Under the pieces are notes generated by a model. The model was not told where the DNA came from, did not search any database, and saw only the letters and a list, made by a program, of their open reading frames with translations. Below, in pieces: positions 7,682 to 16,037 of a DNA stretch of 38,273 nucleotides. Numbering within the stretch: position 1 is the first letter of the stretch; each line of letters starts with the position of its first letter. The DNA comes from Hespellia sp. (GTDB taxonomy: Bacteria; Bacillota; Clostridia; Lachnospirales; Lachnospiraceae), in contig JAQUVD010000034.1 of NCBI GenBank assembly GCA_028693555.1, positions 1 to 38,273 of the forward strand, read 5' to 3'. The translations under genes and the position numbers were made by a program.

Positions 7682-8560
7682 CCGCTCATCCCCCCAGAAG
7701 AACAACGCCACTGTCCCGGGACCGGTATGGCTTCCGATTGTGGTGCCGACGCTGTTGATTACAACGTTTCCGTTCAGTTTTGGGAAGGTTTTCTCTACCA
7801 GATCAGCGACGGCTCTTGCGTCTTCATAACATCCCGCGTGGGAGATGTAGCATTTGCCGCTGTAGTTCTCGCCGTCATCGGCATGCTCTGCCATCTTCTT
7901 TACAATCTCTTTGATGACAACACGTTTGCCACGGATTTTAAACCGTGGAACGAGATGCCCTTCATTGTCCATGTTCAGGAGCGGACAGATATGAAGTGCT
8001 GTGCCAAACCAGCCGGAAGCTTTCGAGATACGACCGCCCTTTACGTAGAAAGTGAGGTCCGTTGAGAAGAACCAGTGATGTAAGTGCAGGCGATGCTCGA
8101 GCGCCCAGTTGTTCACAAAATCGATGTCCTTGCCTTCGTCTCTAAGGTCAGCAAGCTTATCCATCAATAATCCATAACCGGATGATGCACCGTAGGAATC
8201 AATGATATAAATTTTGCGGTCCGGAAATGTTTCCTGCAATTCTTCTTTTGCAAGGCTGGCGGAGTTGTATACGCCGGAAAGACCGGAAGAGAGGCAGACG
8301 TGAAGAACGTCTTTGCCCTCTTCTAAAAATGGCGTGAAGTATGCAATAAATTCTTTGACATTGACCTGAGAAGTTTTCGTCTCAGCACCTTCGGCCATAC
8401 GTTTATAGAATTCATCAAATGGCATGGATTTCCCCAAATCGTCGGCATATTCTTTGCCATCCATGGAATAATGAAAACAGATGTATTGGATTGCACGATC
8501 GTAAAAATGTTGTTCGGATAAATCTGCAGTAGAACAGCAGCTCAAAATAAAATTATTCAT
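7673..8560 (-). CDS. DegV family fatty-acid-binding protein
   Basis: The 295-residue protein has the DegV fold features: SCCSTADLS near the N-terminus (lipid headgroup Ser/Thr site), FYKRMAEGAETKTSQVN (the conserved TSQ), and VLHVCLSSGLSGVYNSA, followed by the C-terminal domain with FSTDLTFYVKGGRISK and INSVGTTIGSHTGPGTVALFF. DegV/FakB-type proteins bind a fatty acid; FakB members present it to the FakA kinase. No fakA is seen here, so the FakB role is only possible. Start ATG at 8560-8558 with AAAGGGGAT upstream. The gene has its own promoter (8592-8620) and converges on fbp through two palindromic elements. Confidence 0.9.
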   Translation of the reverse strand: MNNFILSCCSTADLSEQHFYDRAIQYICFHYSMDGKEYADDLGKSMPFDEFYKRMAEGAETKTSQVNVKEFIAYFTPFLEEGKDVLHVCLSSGLSGVYNSASLAKEELQETFPDRKIYIIDSYGASSGYGLLMDKLADLRDEGKDIDFVNNWALEHRLHLHHWFFSTDLTFYVKGGRISKASGWFGTALHICPLLNMDNEGHLVPRFKIRGKRVVIKEIVKKMAEHADDGENYSGKCYISHAGCYEDARAVADLVEKTFPKLNGNVVINSVGTTIGSHTGPGTVALFFWGDERCN

Positions 8561-8591
8561 AATTATCCCCTTTCAAATGTTCTTACCTCTT

Positions 8592-8620
8592 ATAATACGA
8601 TAAATCAAAAGAGGAATCAA
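8592..8620 (-). promoter_or_regulatory. Predicted sigma-A promoter of the degV family gene
   Basis: On the minus strand, TTGATT (8620-8615), a 17-bp spacer and TATTAT (8597-8592) give a leader of about 25 nt before the AAAGGGGAT ribosome binding site. Confidence 0.65.
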
Positions 8621-8695
8621 TCAAAAAAGCATGTATAAAAATTGTAAAAACGGAAATAGTATAAGCATACTAAATTTAAAAGGGAGAATGAAAGT

Positions 8696-9052
8696 ATGAA
8701 AAAATGGAAGAAGCTACTTGTGTTAGTATTTTGTGTTGGAATGATCGGAAGTATGACAGCCTGCGGAAGCAATGGCACAACAGATAAAGTAAATGACGCA
8801 ACAAGCGGACAGGACAAGACAGATAATAAGGACACTACAAACAAGGATACAACTAACAACAACACGACGAACAAAGATACAACAACGAACAATGAAACAG
8901 TAGATAACAACGGAACCGACAAGAACGGGGACGGTGTGATTGACGATGCGGTGGATCATGTGGAAGATGGTGTAAATGACATCGTGGATAACGGAACAGA
9001 AAATAATGGAGCGGACCATAACACAACAGATAATAAAGAAAATGCCAGATAA
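8696..9052 (+). CDS. Small lipoprotein with a Thr/Asn/Asp-rich low-complexity body
   Basis: The 118-residue protein starts with a basic and hydrophobic signal (MKKWKKLLVLVFCVGMIGS). A lipobox MTAC follows, so Cys22 should be lipidated and the protein held on the outer face of the membrane. From about residue 27 it is almost entirely T, N, D and K, with irregular repeats of the TNKDTTNN type. A DKNGDGVIDD stretch resembles a calcium-binding EF-hand/dockerin loop. An amphipathic AVDHVEDGVNDIVDNG segment comes next. No enzymatic domain is visible. A GGGAG site precedes the ATG. It stands alone, divergent from degV and upstream of the thiamine leader. The function is unknown; a surface spacer or cation-binding role would be a guess. 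Confidence 0.8.
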   Translation: MKKWKKLLVLVFCVGMIGSMTACGSNGTTDKVNDATSGQDKTDNKDTTNKDTTNNNTTNKDTTTNNETVDNNGTDKNGDGVIDDAVDHVEDGVNDIVDNGTENNGADHNTTDNKENAR

Positions 9053-9056
9053 AGGA

Positions 9057-9084
9057 TTGCAATTGGAAAGAAATGCGGTATAAT
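9057..9084 (+). promoter_or_regulatory. Predicted promoter of the thiamine operon
   Basis: TTGCAA (9057-9062), a 16-bp spacer and a perfect TATAAT (9079-9084) stand just upstream of the TPP aptamer. Transcription would start at about 9091. A GTGAC/GTCAC hairpin (9093-9108) precedes the aptamer. Confidence 0.65.
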
Positions 9085-9118
9085 AAATGTCAGTGACACA
9101 GGAGTCACAATAAAACAA

Positions 9119-9211
9119 AAAACGGGGTGCTTGCTGGAAGCGGGCTGAGATAAGGCTGATATTGCCTTGACCCATAAACCTGATTTGGATAATGCCAACG
9201 TAGGGACATAG
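9119..9211 (+). promoter_or_regulatory. TPP (thiamine pyrophosphate) riboswitch aptamer
   Basis: Conserved THI-box segments appear in order: ACGGGGTGC (9122-9130), GGGCTGAGAT (9142-9151), TTGACCC (9167-9173), AACCTGATTTGGATAATGCC (9177-9196) and AACGTAGGGA (9198-9207). It lies directly ahead of thiM and is followed by a terminator. Ligand binding should therefore favour termination and shut off thiM-thiE-HAD-thiD-cytX when TPP is plentiful. Confidence 0.96.
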
Positions 9212-9224
9212 CAAAGAGAATCTT

Positions 9225-9263
9225 TAGCGGATATGCCAATACTGGTGTACCCGCTATTTTTTT
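9225..9263 (+). terminator. Riboswitch-controlled terminator (expression platform)
   Basis: TAGCGG (9225-9230) pairs with CCGCTA (9251-9256). An inner partly wobble-paired stem closes on ATAC and T7 follows at 9257-9263. It sits between the aptamer and thiM, the usual place for a TPP-dependent terminator. Confidence 0.85.
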
Positions 9264-9301
9264 ATGGAAAAGCTATCCAGAGAAGGAAAAAGGAGGATCA
9301 G

Positions 9302-10123
9302 ATGTTAGGAAATTGTATGGAAAATGTTAGGAAAAATGTGCCGCTCGTACATAATATCACGAACTATGTGACAGTCACCGATGTGGCGAATATGCTGCTG
9401 GCGTGTGGAGGAAGTCCCATTATGTCGGACGAGCCGGAGGATGTGGAAGATATCACAAGTATTTGTGGAGGTCTGAACATCAACATTGGAACACTGAATC
9501 AGCGAAGCATTGAAGCTATGTTTCGGGCGGGCCGCAAGGCAAATGATCTGGGTCATGTCTTATTGCTTGATCCGGTTGGCGCCGGAGCAAGTGCACTTCG
9601 CACGAACACAGCAGTTCAATTGATGAAAGAGCTGAAGTTTGACGTGATTCGCGGAAATATTTCTGAAATCAAGACACTTGCACTGGGAAGCGGCACGACA
9701 AAAGGGGTAGACGCAGATGTTGCAGACGCAGTTACAGAGGAGAATCTGGAGCAGTCGATTGCATTTGTGAAAGCGTTTGCACGGGATGTGGAGTGTATCG
9801 TTGCAGTCACAGGCGCGATTGATCTGGTGAGTGATGGAAAAACATGCTATGTCATCCGCAACGGTCGTCCAGAGATGGGAAGGATCACAGGTACCGGATG
9901 CCAGCTGTCGGGAATGATGACGGCGTTTCTTGTGGCAAATCCAGAAGCAAAGCTGGAAGCGGCAGCGGCAGCAGTGTGCACGATGGGGCTTGCCGGAGAG
10001 ATCGGATTTTCCTATATGCAGGAGCAGGATGGCAATTCGACTTATCGCAATCGTATCATTGATGCCGTCTGCAATCTGACAGCAGAAGTGCTGGAGAAAG
10101 GCGCAAAGTACGAAATACGATAA
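9302..10123 (+). CDS. thiM: Hydroxyethylthiazole kinase
   Basis: Phosphorylates 4-methyl-5-(2-hydroxyethyl)thiazole for thiamine salvage. The 273-residue length is typical. Motifs include PLVHNITNYVTVTDVAN (N-terminal signature), GGSPIMSDEPEDV, LLDPVGAGAS and the C-terminal ribokinase-like GTGCQLSGMMTAF with the catalytic Cys. The ATG at 9302 is chosen because AGGAGG lies at 9291-9296. The longer frame from 9233 would begin inside the riboswitch terminator and is rejected. It is the first gene of the TPP-regulated operon. No thiC, thiG or thiH is nearby, which fits salvage rather than de novo synthesis at this locus. Confidence 0.96.
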   Translation: MLGNCMENVRKNVPLVHNITNYVTVTDVANMLLACGGSPIMSDEPEDVEDITSICGGLNINIGTLNQRSIEAMFRAGRKANDLGHVLLLDPVGAGASALRTNTAVQLMKELKFDVIRGNISEIKTLALGSGTTKGVDADVADAVTEENLEQSIAFVKAFARDVECIVAVTGAIDLVSDGKTCYVIRNGRPEMGRITGTGCQLSGMMTAFLVANPEAKLEAAAAAVCTMGLAGEIGFSYMQEQDGNSTYRNRIIDAVCNLTAEVLEKGAKYEIR

Positions 10124-10140
10124 TGTGAGGTGTGAAAGAG

Positions 10141-10782
10141 ATGAAATGTAAGAGAGAAGATTTGCTGCTTTATGCAGTGACAGACCGCAGCTGGCTTGGC
10201 GGGGAGACGCTATGCGAGCAGGTGGAGAAAGCCTTAAAGGGCGGCGCAACATTGATCCAGTTAAGAGAAAAAAATCTGGATCAGGTGCATTTTCTTAAAG
10301 AAGCAAAGGAAATCAAGGCGTTATGCGCTGCATACCGGGTTCCGTTTGTTATTAATGATAATGTAGAGATTGCGCTGGCGATAGACGCGGACGGTGTACA
10401 TGTAGGACAGAGTGATATGGAAGCCGGGGATGTGCGAACACAGCTTGGAGAAGATAAGATCATAGGCGTGTCTGCACAGACAGTAGAGCAGGCAGTTCTC
10501 GCAGAGAGCAGAGGCGCGGATTATCTTGGAGTCGGAGCGGTATTTCCGACAGGGTCGAAAGACGATGCGGATGATGTCAGCCGGGAGACGTTAAAAGCAA
10601 TCTGCGATGCGGTAAAGATTCCGGTCATTGCAATTGGAGGGATCTCAGCGGACAATATTGCAGAGCTTTCGGGGAGTGGCATCTGCGGCGTGGCAGTCAT
10701 TAGTGCAATTTTTGCACAGAATGATATCGAGGCGGCAACGATGCAGCTGAAAGTGCGAACCAAAAAGATGGTGGCAGAATGA
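10141..10782 (+). CDS. thiE: Thiamine phosphate synthase
   Basis: Couples HMP pyrophosphate and thiazole phosphate to thiamine monophosphate. The 213-residue TIM barrel carries GGATLIQLREKNL, FVINDNVEIALAIDADGVH, VGQSDM, LGVGAVFPTGSK (the TxTK-like phosphate loop, here PTGSK) and PVIAIGGIS. Start choice: GAGGTG at 10127-10132 is about 8 nt before the ATG at 10141. An upstream GTG at 10132 overlaps that site and is less likely. It lies 17 bp after thiM and overlaps the HAD gene by 4 nt (ATGA), implying coupled translation. Confidence 0.95.
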   Translation: MKCKREDLLLYAVTDRSWLGGETLCEQVEKALKGGATLIQLREKNLDQVHFLKEAKEIKALCAAYRVPFVINDNVEIALAIDADGVHVGQSDMEAGDVRTQLGEDKIIGVSAQTVEQAVLAESRGADYLGVGAVFPTGSKDDADDVSRETLKAICDAVKIPVIAIGGISADNIAELSGSGICGVAVISAIFAQNDIEAATMQLKVRTKKMVAE

Positions 10783-11444
10783 TAAGAATCAAAGGAGCAA
10801 TTTTTGATGTGGATGGCGTACTTCTTGATTCTATGGGGATCTGGGATGATGTCGCGGACCGCTATTTAAAAAAGCTTGGATATGAGCCGGAACCCGGACT
10901 GCGCGATATTCTCTTTTCTATGAGCGTAGAGGAGGGCGCAGCGTATGTCAAAGCACATTATCATTTATCGCAGAATGTAGAGGAGATTGCATCAGGGGTG
11001 ATACAGATCGTAGAAGACTTTTATGTGCAGGAGGTCCCATTAAAACCCGGCGTGGAAGAATTCCTTATGGAAATGAAGCGGAGGGGTATTCCGATGTCTG
11101 TTGCAACTTCAAGTGATAAAAGTCACATTCGAGCGGCATTTACACGTTTGCAGATTATGGACTATTTTCAGAAAATCCATACATGCGCAGAGACGGGAGC
11201 AGGAAAAAGTGAGCCTAAGATATACGAAGAGGCGGCTGCGTCACTTGGAACAAAACCGGAAGAAACCGTTGTGTTCGAAGATGCGCTTCATGCTGTCAGG
11301 ACTGCAAGACAGGCAGGATTTCCGGTTGTCGGAGTATATGATGCGGCAAATGAAAAAGATGCAGCCCGAATTCAGAGTATGGTAACACTTTATCTGAAAG
11401 AATGGGATTGCAGCAGGATGTGGGAGTATTTTGTAAATAAGTAA
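10779..11444 (+). CDS. HAD-superfamily phosphatase within the thiamine operon
   Basis: The 221-residue protein has all four HAD motifs: DVDGVLLDS (about residues 9-17), the Ser/Thr of VATSSD, the Lys of GKSEPKIYEEA, and VFEDALHAV. The helical cap between motifs I and II makes it a subfamily I enzyme of the beta-phosphoglucomutase/phosphatase type. The sequence alone does not give the substrate. Its translational overlap with thiE and its place between thiE and thiD under the TPP riboswitch suggest a thiamine phosphate or intermediate. A thiamine-monophosphate phosphatase (feeding a thiamine pyrophosphokinase) or a damaged-intermediate clean-up enzyme are the main options. That part is inference. 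Confidence 0.85.
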   Translation: MIRIKGAIFDVDGVLLDSMGIWDDVADRYLKKLGYEPEPGLRDILFSMSVEEGAAYVKAHYHLSQNVEEIASGVIQIVEDFYVQEVPLKPGVEEFLMEMKRRGIPMSVATSSDKSHIRAAFTRLQIMDYFQKIHTCAETGAGKSEPKIYEEAAASLGTKPEETVVFEDALHAVRTARQAGFPVVGVYDAANEKDAARIQSMVTLYLKEWDCSRMWEYFVNK

Positions 11445-11527
11445 CAACAACAGCGGCTGATTGGGGGCACCACCTTCTGTCGCTTAACAAAAATAATGCA
11501 GAATCAAATGAGAAAAGAGGAAATGAG

Positions 11528-12340
11528 ATGAGAACAGCATTAACAATCGCAGGCAGTGATTCCTGCGGAGGCGCCGGTATCCAGGCAGATATCAAGACAA
11601 TGATTGCCAATGGCGTATATGCCATGAGTGCGATCACTGCCCTGACTGCGCAGAACACCACCGGCGTAACAGGTATTATGGAAGCAACACCAGAATTCTT
11701 AGGGGAGGAACTGGACAATATTTTCACAGACATTTATCCGGATGCAGTGAAGATTGGAATGGTTTCAGGAAGTGCTCTGATTCAGAAGATTTCAGAGAAG
11801 CTGACACAATATGATGCAAAAAACATTGTCGTCGACCCGGTTATGGTAGCGACGAGTGGCGCACGGCTGATCAGTGAAGATGCCATTGGGGCACTCAAAG
11901 AATACCTGCTTCCGATGGCAAGTGTATTAACACCGAATATTCCGGAGGCAGAGGTGCTGGCAGAGATGACGATTCACAGTGAGGCGGATATGATTGCAAC
12001 GGCAAAAACAATCTCGGAAAACTTTCGTTGTGCAGTACTGTGCAAGGGTGGACATCAGTTAAATGATGCGAATGATCTGCTGTATCGTGATGGGAATTAC
12101 AAATGGTTTTATGGTAAACGAATTGAAAATCCAAATACACACGGAACGGGATGTACACTTTCCAGCGCGATTGCGTCGAATCTTGCCAAGGGATATGATC
12201 TTGACACAGCCGTAGAACGAGCCAAGGATTATATTTCCGGAGCACTTGGAGCAATGCTGGATTTAGGAAAAGGCAGTGGACCGATGGATCATGGATTTGC
12301 AATCCATAATGAGTATACAAGCGAAATGGAGGTGCGTTGA
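11528..12340 (+). CDS. thiD: Hydroxymethylpyrimidine / phosphomethylpyrimidine kinase
   Basis: Phosphorylates HMP and then HMP-P to HMP-PP. The 270 residues are typical. The ribokinase-like fold shows LTIAGSDSCGGAGIQADIKT (substrate loop), ALTAQNTTGV, VVDPVMVATSG, LTPNIPEAEVL and the catalytic NTHGTGCTLSSAIA near the C-terminus. AGAGG at 11516-11520 precedes the ATG. It lies 83 bp after the HAD gene, a gap holding no clear promoter or terminator, and 1 bp before cytX. Confidence 0.96.
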   Translation: MRTALTIAGSDSCGGAGIQADIKTMIANGVYAMSAITALTAQNTTGVTGIMEATPEFLGEELDNIFTDIYPDAVKIGMVSGSALIQKISEKLTQYDAKNIVVDPVMVATSGARLISEDAIGALKEYLLPMASVLTPNIPEAEVLAEMTIHSEADMIATAKTISENFRCAVLCKGGHQLNDANDLLYRDGNYKWFYGKRIENPNTHGTGCTLSSAIASNLAKGYDLDTAVERAKDYISGALGAMLDLGKGSGPMDHGFAIHNEYTSEMEVR

Positions 12341-12341
12341 G

Positions 12342-13508
12342 ATGGAGAAAAAGCGTACTTCGATTTTTGAAAATGGATTGATCTGGTTTGGTGCCGGCGT
12401 ATCCATTGCAGAAATTCTCACGGGAACGTACCTCGCACCGCTTGGATTTCAGAAGGGAATCGCGGCGATTCTTCTGGGACATCTAATTGGCTGCACGATG
12501 CTCTTTCTCGCGGGCGTCATCGGCGGAAAAGCTCGCAGAAGTGCAATGGAAACCGTGAAGATGAGCTTTGGACAAAAAGGCAGCCTTTTGTTTTCTGTGC
12601 TAAATGTTCTTCAGCTTGTTGGTTGGACTGCAATCATGATTTATGATGGAGCATTGGCGGCAAATGGAGTCCTGGCAGCAGGAAGCTGGGTATGGTGCCT
12701 GGTGATTGGAATTCTCATTATATTATGGATTCTGATTGGAATTACGAATCTTGGGAAAATCAATACCATTGCAATGACAGCACTGTTCATTCTGACACTG
12801 ATTTTATGCAAGGTGATTTTCTTTGACAGCGGGGCAGTGGGAGTGATATCAGATGAGAGTATGACCTTTGGGGCAGCAGTGGAGCTGTCAGTTGCTATGC
12901 CATTATCGTGGCTGCCACTGATCAGTGACTATACGAGAGAGGCCGAAAACCCGGTGAAAGCAACCGCTGTCAGTGCAATTGTCTATGGTCTGGTCAGCAC
13001 GTGGATGTATGTCATCGGAATGGGCGCAGCAATCTATACCGGAGAGTATGATATCGCACAGATTATGGTAAAGGCCGGACTTGGAATCGCCGGACTTTTG
13101 ATCATTGTATTTTCAACCGTGACAACGACATTTCTGGATGCGTATTCGGCAGGAATTTCAAGTGAGTCCATTGTCGCAAAATGGAATGGAAAATATGTTG
13201 CGATTGGTGTTGCGGTGCTTGGAACGATAGCAGCAATTGTGTATCCGATGGATAACATTACAAATTTCTTATATCTGATCGGGTCCGTGTTTGCACCGAT
13301 GATTGCGATTCAGATTGCAGATTTCTTCCTCTTGAAAAGAACGACAGAGAAGAATTTCGATGTGGTCAATCTGGTGATCTGGGTAATCGGTTTTATTACA
13401 TACCGGTGCCTGATGAATGTAGATATGGTGATTGGAAATACACTGCCGGATATGGCAGTTACGATTGTGCTTTGTCTGGTGGTAAGAAAAGTAATCGTCA
13501 GAAAATAG
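12342..13508 (+). CDS. cytX: CytX-type hydroxymethylpyrimidine (thiamine precursor) transporter
   Basis: The 388-residue integral membrane protein appears to have about 11-12 hydrophobic helices and NCS1-family features: GLIWFGAGVSIAEILTGTY at the N-terminus and AMPLSWLPLISDYTREA in the middle. CytX proteins occur in thiamine operons and are thought to import HMP; here the TPP riboswitch context and the ThiD neighbour support that. The start with GGAGGTG at 12328-12334 and ATG at 12342 is far better than the upstream in-frame ATG at 12276 inside thiD. It is the last gene of the operon, followed by a terminator. Confidence 0.92.
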   Translation: MEKKRTSIFENGLIWFGAGVSIAEILTGTYLAPLGFQKGIAAILLGHLIGCTMLFLAGVIGGKARRSAMETVKMSFGQKGSLLFSVLNVLQLVGWTAIMIYDGALAANGVLAAGSWVWCLVIGILIILWILIGITNLGKINTIAMTALFILTLILCKVIFFDSGAVGVISDESMTFGAAVELSVAMPLSWLPLISDYTREAENPVKATAVSAIVYGLVSTWMYVIGMGAAIYTGEYDIAQIMVKAGLGIAGLLIIVFSTVTTTFLDAYSAGISSESIVAKWNGKYVAIGVAVLGTIAAIVYPMDNITNFLYLIGSVFAPMIAIQIADFFLLKRTTEKNFDVVNLVIWVIGFITYRCLMNVDMVIGNTLPDMAVTIVLCLVVRKVIVRK

Positions 13509-13519
13509 AGGAGCATTTG

Positions 13520-13553
13520 AAAAGACAGGATTGTTTGGATTCTGTCTTTTTTT
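13520..13553 (+). terminator. Intrinsic terminator after the thiamine operon
   Basis: AAAAGACAG (13520-13528) pairs with CTGTCTTTT (13542-13550) around a 13-nt loop, followed by more T residues to 13553. Confidence 0.75.
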
Positions 13554-13566
13554 ATTTGAGATTCTG

Positions 13567-13575
13567 TGTTAAAAT
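13567..13575 (+). promoter_or_regulatory. Possible extended -10 promoter for iorA
   Basis: TGTTAAAAT (TGn plus TAAAAT) is the best promoter-like match in the gap. Its -35 region falls in the T tract of the preceding terminator and is poor, so confidence is low. Confidence 0.3.
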
Positions 13576-13636
13576 AAACCAACTATCGTTTTGGCGAAAA
13601 TGCATTGATTATGTGGAAGTTAAAGGAGCTTGAAAT

Positions 13637-15442
13637 ATGAGTGTTGAGAAAAAAATCCTGATGGGAAATGAAGCAATTGCCCTCGGTGCAATCCGTGCCG
13701 GAGTGCGTATGGCAGCCGGATATCCGGGAACGCCTTCGACGGAAATACTAGAGACAATTGCGAAGGAGAATGACGGAAGTATCCATGTAGAATGGTCTGT
13801 GAATGAGAAAGCAGCAATGGAGGTGGGAGCGGGCGCAGCTTATGCAGGTGCACGGTCTCTCGTGACAATGAAACAGGTCGGATTAAATGTGGCCTCAGAC
13901 CCATTGATGAGTCTGGCATATGTCGGAGTGAAGGGCGGGATGGTCATCGTATCAGCGGATGATCCGGGTCCGATTTCCTCACAGACGGAGCAGGATACGA
14001 GATTGTTCGGACAGTTCTCAAAGCTTCCGGTATTCGATCCATCTTCGCCGGAAGAAGCATATGAGATGATAGGGGAGGCATTTGCGTATTCAGAAAAATA
14101 TAGCACACCGGTACTTTTTAGACCAACGACGCGTGTCTGTCATGGGCGCGCAAGTGTGACGATGCTCCCTGACTTGGAGATTGCAGAGCCGGAAGGATTC
14201 ATCAAGGATACGCAGAGATGGGTTATCTTTCCAAGACTGTCTTATCAGAATCATATCAAGATAGAGGATCGCAATGTAGAATTGTCAAATGTGTTTTCAG
14301 CCTATCCCCGCAATCTTATTGAGAAAGGTGACGGAAGGAAGGGCATCGCGACCGGCGGCGTCAGCTACGCGTATGTAAAAGAAGTGCTGCAGAGTGATGT
14401 TTCTGTTCTAAAGGTAGGAACACCGCATCCGTTCCCGGAGAAGCTGGCACTTGAATTCTTAAAGGGGTTAGATGAAGTATTGGTAATAGAAGAACTCGAA
14501 CCGGTCATCGAGAGAGCACTTCTTGTGATTGTGGGAAAATATCACTTAAATACGGTGATTCTTGGAAAATTAACCAGAGATACGAAAATCGCAGGAGAGA
14601 ACAGTGTTGAGAGCGTGCGCGCGGATCTTGCGAAGTTCATTCCGGAAAAGGTTGAGGACGCAGCGAACCATTCGATGGAAACCCTACAGCTTCCGATTCG
14701 TCCGCCGGTTCTTTGCGCAGGCTGTCCGCACAGAGCATCCTTCTATGCAGTAAAGAAGGCGATGCGCGGGAGAAAGGCTGTTTTTTCCGGGGATATCGGG
14801 TGCTACACGTTAGGAAATGCGAAACCGCTTGATATGTGTGATACCTGTCTTTGTATGGGGGCAGATGTAACGATCGCACAGGGCTTACATATTATCGAAC
14901 CGGATACAACGAACTTTTCATTTATCGGTGATTCTACATTTTTTGCCTCCGGAATCACAGGTGTGGTAAATGCGGTCTATAATCAGACCGATATTGTTCT
15001 TGTGGTGTTGGATAACTCAACCACTGCGATGACAGGGCATCAGCCGCATCCGGGAACCGGAATGACAATGATGGGCGATGTGGCTGCGAAGATTCGCATT
15101 GATAAGATTTTAGAAGGGATTGGTGTGGCAGATATCGTCAAAGCGAATCCGTTAAATCTGGAGGAAGCCGTGGCAGCGGTAGAGAAGGTCCGGGATGAGA
15201 AGGGCGTTCGCGTCATCATTTTCCAGGCACCTTGTATTGCGGTGACAAAGCCAAAGACGCAGTACCGGATTCAGGAAGAGAAGTGTACGAAATGTCAGGT
15301 CTGTATCAAACAGATTGGCTGTCCGGCAATCACGATCAATGATGGCAGAGTGGAGATTGAGAAATCATTATGCTTCGGATGCGGACTGTGCAGTCAGATT
15401 TGTCCTGGCAAGGCGATCGGGGAGGTGACGGATCATGAATAA
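13637..15442 (+). CDS. iorA: Indolepyruvate:ferredoxin oxidoreductase, alpha subunit
   Basis: Catalyses the CoA-dependent oxidation of aryl-2-oxo acids (indolepyruvate, phenylpyruvate) with reduction of ferredoxin. The 601-residue length is typical. It has the pyrimidine-binding part (AGYPGTPSTEI, then MKQVGLNVASDPLM) and the TPP-binding part (CAGCPHRASFYAVKKA, GDIGCYTLG, GDSTFFASGITGVVNAVYN, LDNSTTAMTGHQPHPGTG). Two C-terminal [4Fe-4S] motifs follow, CTKCQVCIKQIGCP and CFGCGLCSQICPG. AAAGGAGC precedes the ATG. It overlaps iorB by 8 nt, as expected for subunits made together. Confidence 0.96.
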   Translation: MSVEKKILMGNEAIALGAIRAGVRMAAGYPGTPSTEILETIAKENDGSIHVEWSVNEKAAMEVGAGAAYAGARSLVTMKQVGLNVASDPLMSLAYVGVKGGMVIVSADDPGPISSQTEQDTRLFGQFSKLPVFDPSSPEEAYEMIGEAFAYSEKYSTPVLFRPTTRVCHGRASVTMLPDLEIAEPEGFIKDTQRWVIFPRLSYQNHIKIEDRNVELSNVFSAYPRNLIEKGDGRKGIATGGVSYAYVKEVLQSDVSVLKVGTPHPFPEKLALEFLKGLDEVLVIEELEPVIERALLVIVGKYHLNTVILGKLTRDTKIAGENSVESVRADLAKFIPEKVEDAANHSMETLQLPIRPPVLCAGCPHRASFYAVKKAMRGRKAVFSGDIGCYTLGNAKPLDMCDTCLCMGADVTIAQGLHIIEPDTTNFSFIGDSTFFASGITGVVNAVYNQTDIVLVVLDNSTTAMTGHQPHPGTGMTMMGDVAAKIRIDKILEGIGVADIVKANPLNLEEAVAAVEKVRDEKGVRVIIFQAPCIAVTKPKTQYRIQEEKCTKCQVCIKQIGCPAITINDGRVEIEKSLCFGCGLCSQICPGKAIGEVTDHE

Positions 15443-16037
15443 TCAGAAGAGAGAGAATCAGAATATTCTGCTCTGCGGCGTTGGAGGTCAGGGGACGATT
15501 CTGGCATCCAAGCTCATCGCATATGCGGCAATGGAAGCAGGAAAAGATGTCCGTGCATCGGAGACGATTGGAATGTCACAGCGTGGCGGCTCGGTTGTCA
15601 GTCATGTGAGGACCGGAACAGACATCTATTCACCGCTCATTCCCTATCAGAAAGCAGATGTGATTATCGCGTTTGAACCGGCGGAGGCAGTCAGGTGCCT
15701 TCCTTATCTGAAACAGGGAGGGACAGTTGTCGTCAATCAAAAGGCTGTAAAGCCGACCACGGCAGCACTGACCGGTCAGGACTATGAAGGAAAAGAGATG
15801 ATTCATTTTCTACAAAGTCAGGTCACAAATCTCATCATTCTGGATGGCGAGGTGATATGTAAAGAGGTCGGTTCACCGAAGGTGCTCAACATTGCACTCC
15901 TTGGAGCTGCGATTGCAAGCGGTGCGCTGGATATTACAGAAGAAGAGATGCTGGATGCACTGAAGAAGAATGGGAAAGAGAAGTTCTTTGCATTGAATCA
16001 GAAGGCATTTGAGTTAGGGGGACGAAGAACATTATGA
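15435..16037 (+). CDS. iorB: Indolepyruvate:ferredoxin oxidoreductase, beta subunit
   Basis: Partner of IorA. The 200 residues show the gamma-type 2-oxoacid oxidoreductase domain: ILLCGVGGQGTILASKLIA near the N-terminus, SETIGMSQRGGSVVSHVR, and the AFEPAEAVRCLPYL stretch. The start lies inside the end of iorA with GGAGGTG upstream, and the stop overlaps paaK by 4 nt (ATGA). The three genes should be translated as a coupled unit. Confidence 0.95.
   Translation: MNNQKRENQNILLCGVGGQGTILASKLIAYAAMEAGKDVRASETIGMSQRGGSVVSHVRTGTDIYSPLIPYQKADVIIAFEPAEAVRCLPYLKQGGTVVVNQKAVKPTTAALTGQDYEGKEMIHFLQSQVTNLIILDGEVICKEVGSPKVLNIALLGAAIASGALDITEEEMLDALKKNGKEKFFALNQKAFELGGRRTL

Noticed and set aside
7526-8065. 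179-residue open frame on the + strand across element 3 and the degV 3' half
   Set aside because: It runs through a palindrome and is antisense to a well-supported DegV family gene; no ribosome binding site and no recognisable domain.
9233-9301. N-terminal extension of thiM by 23 residues from ATG 9233
   Set aside because: The ATG lies inside the riboswitch terminator stem, while AGGAGG at 9291-9296 is correctly placed for ATG 9302, where the ThiM signature begins.
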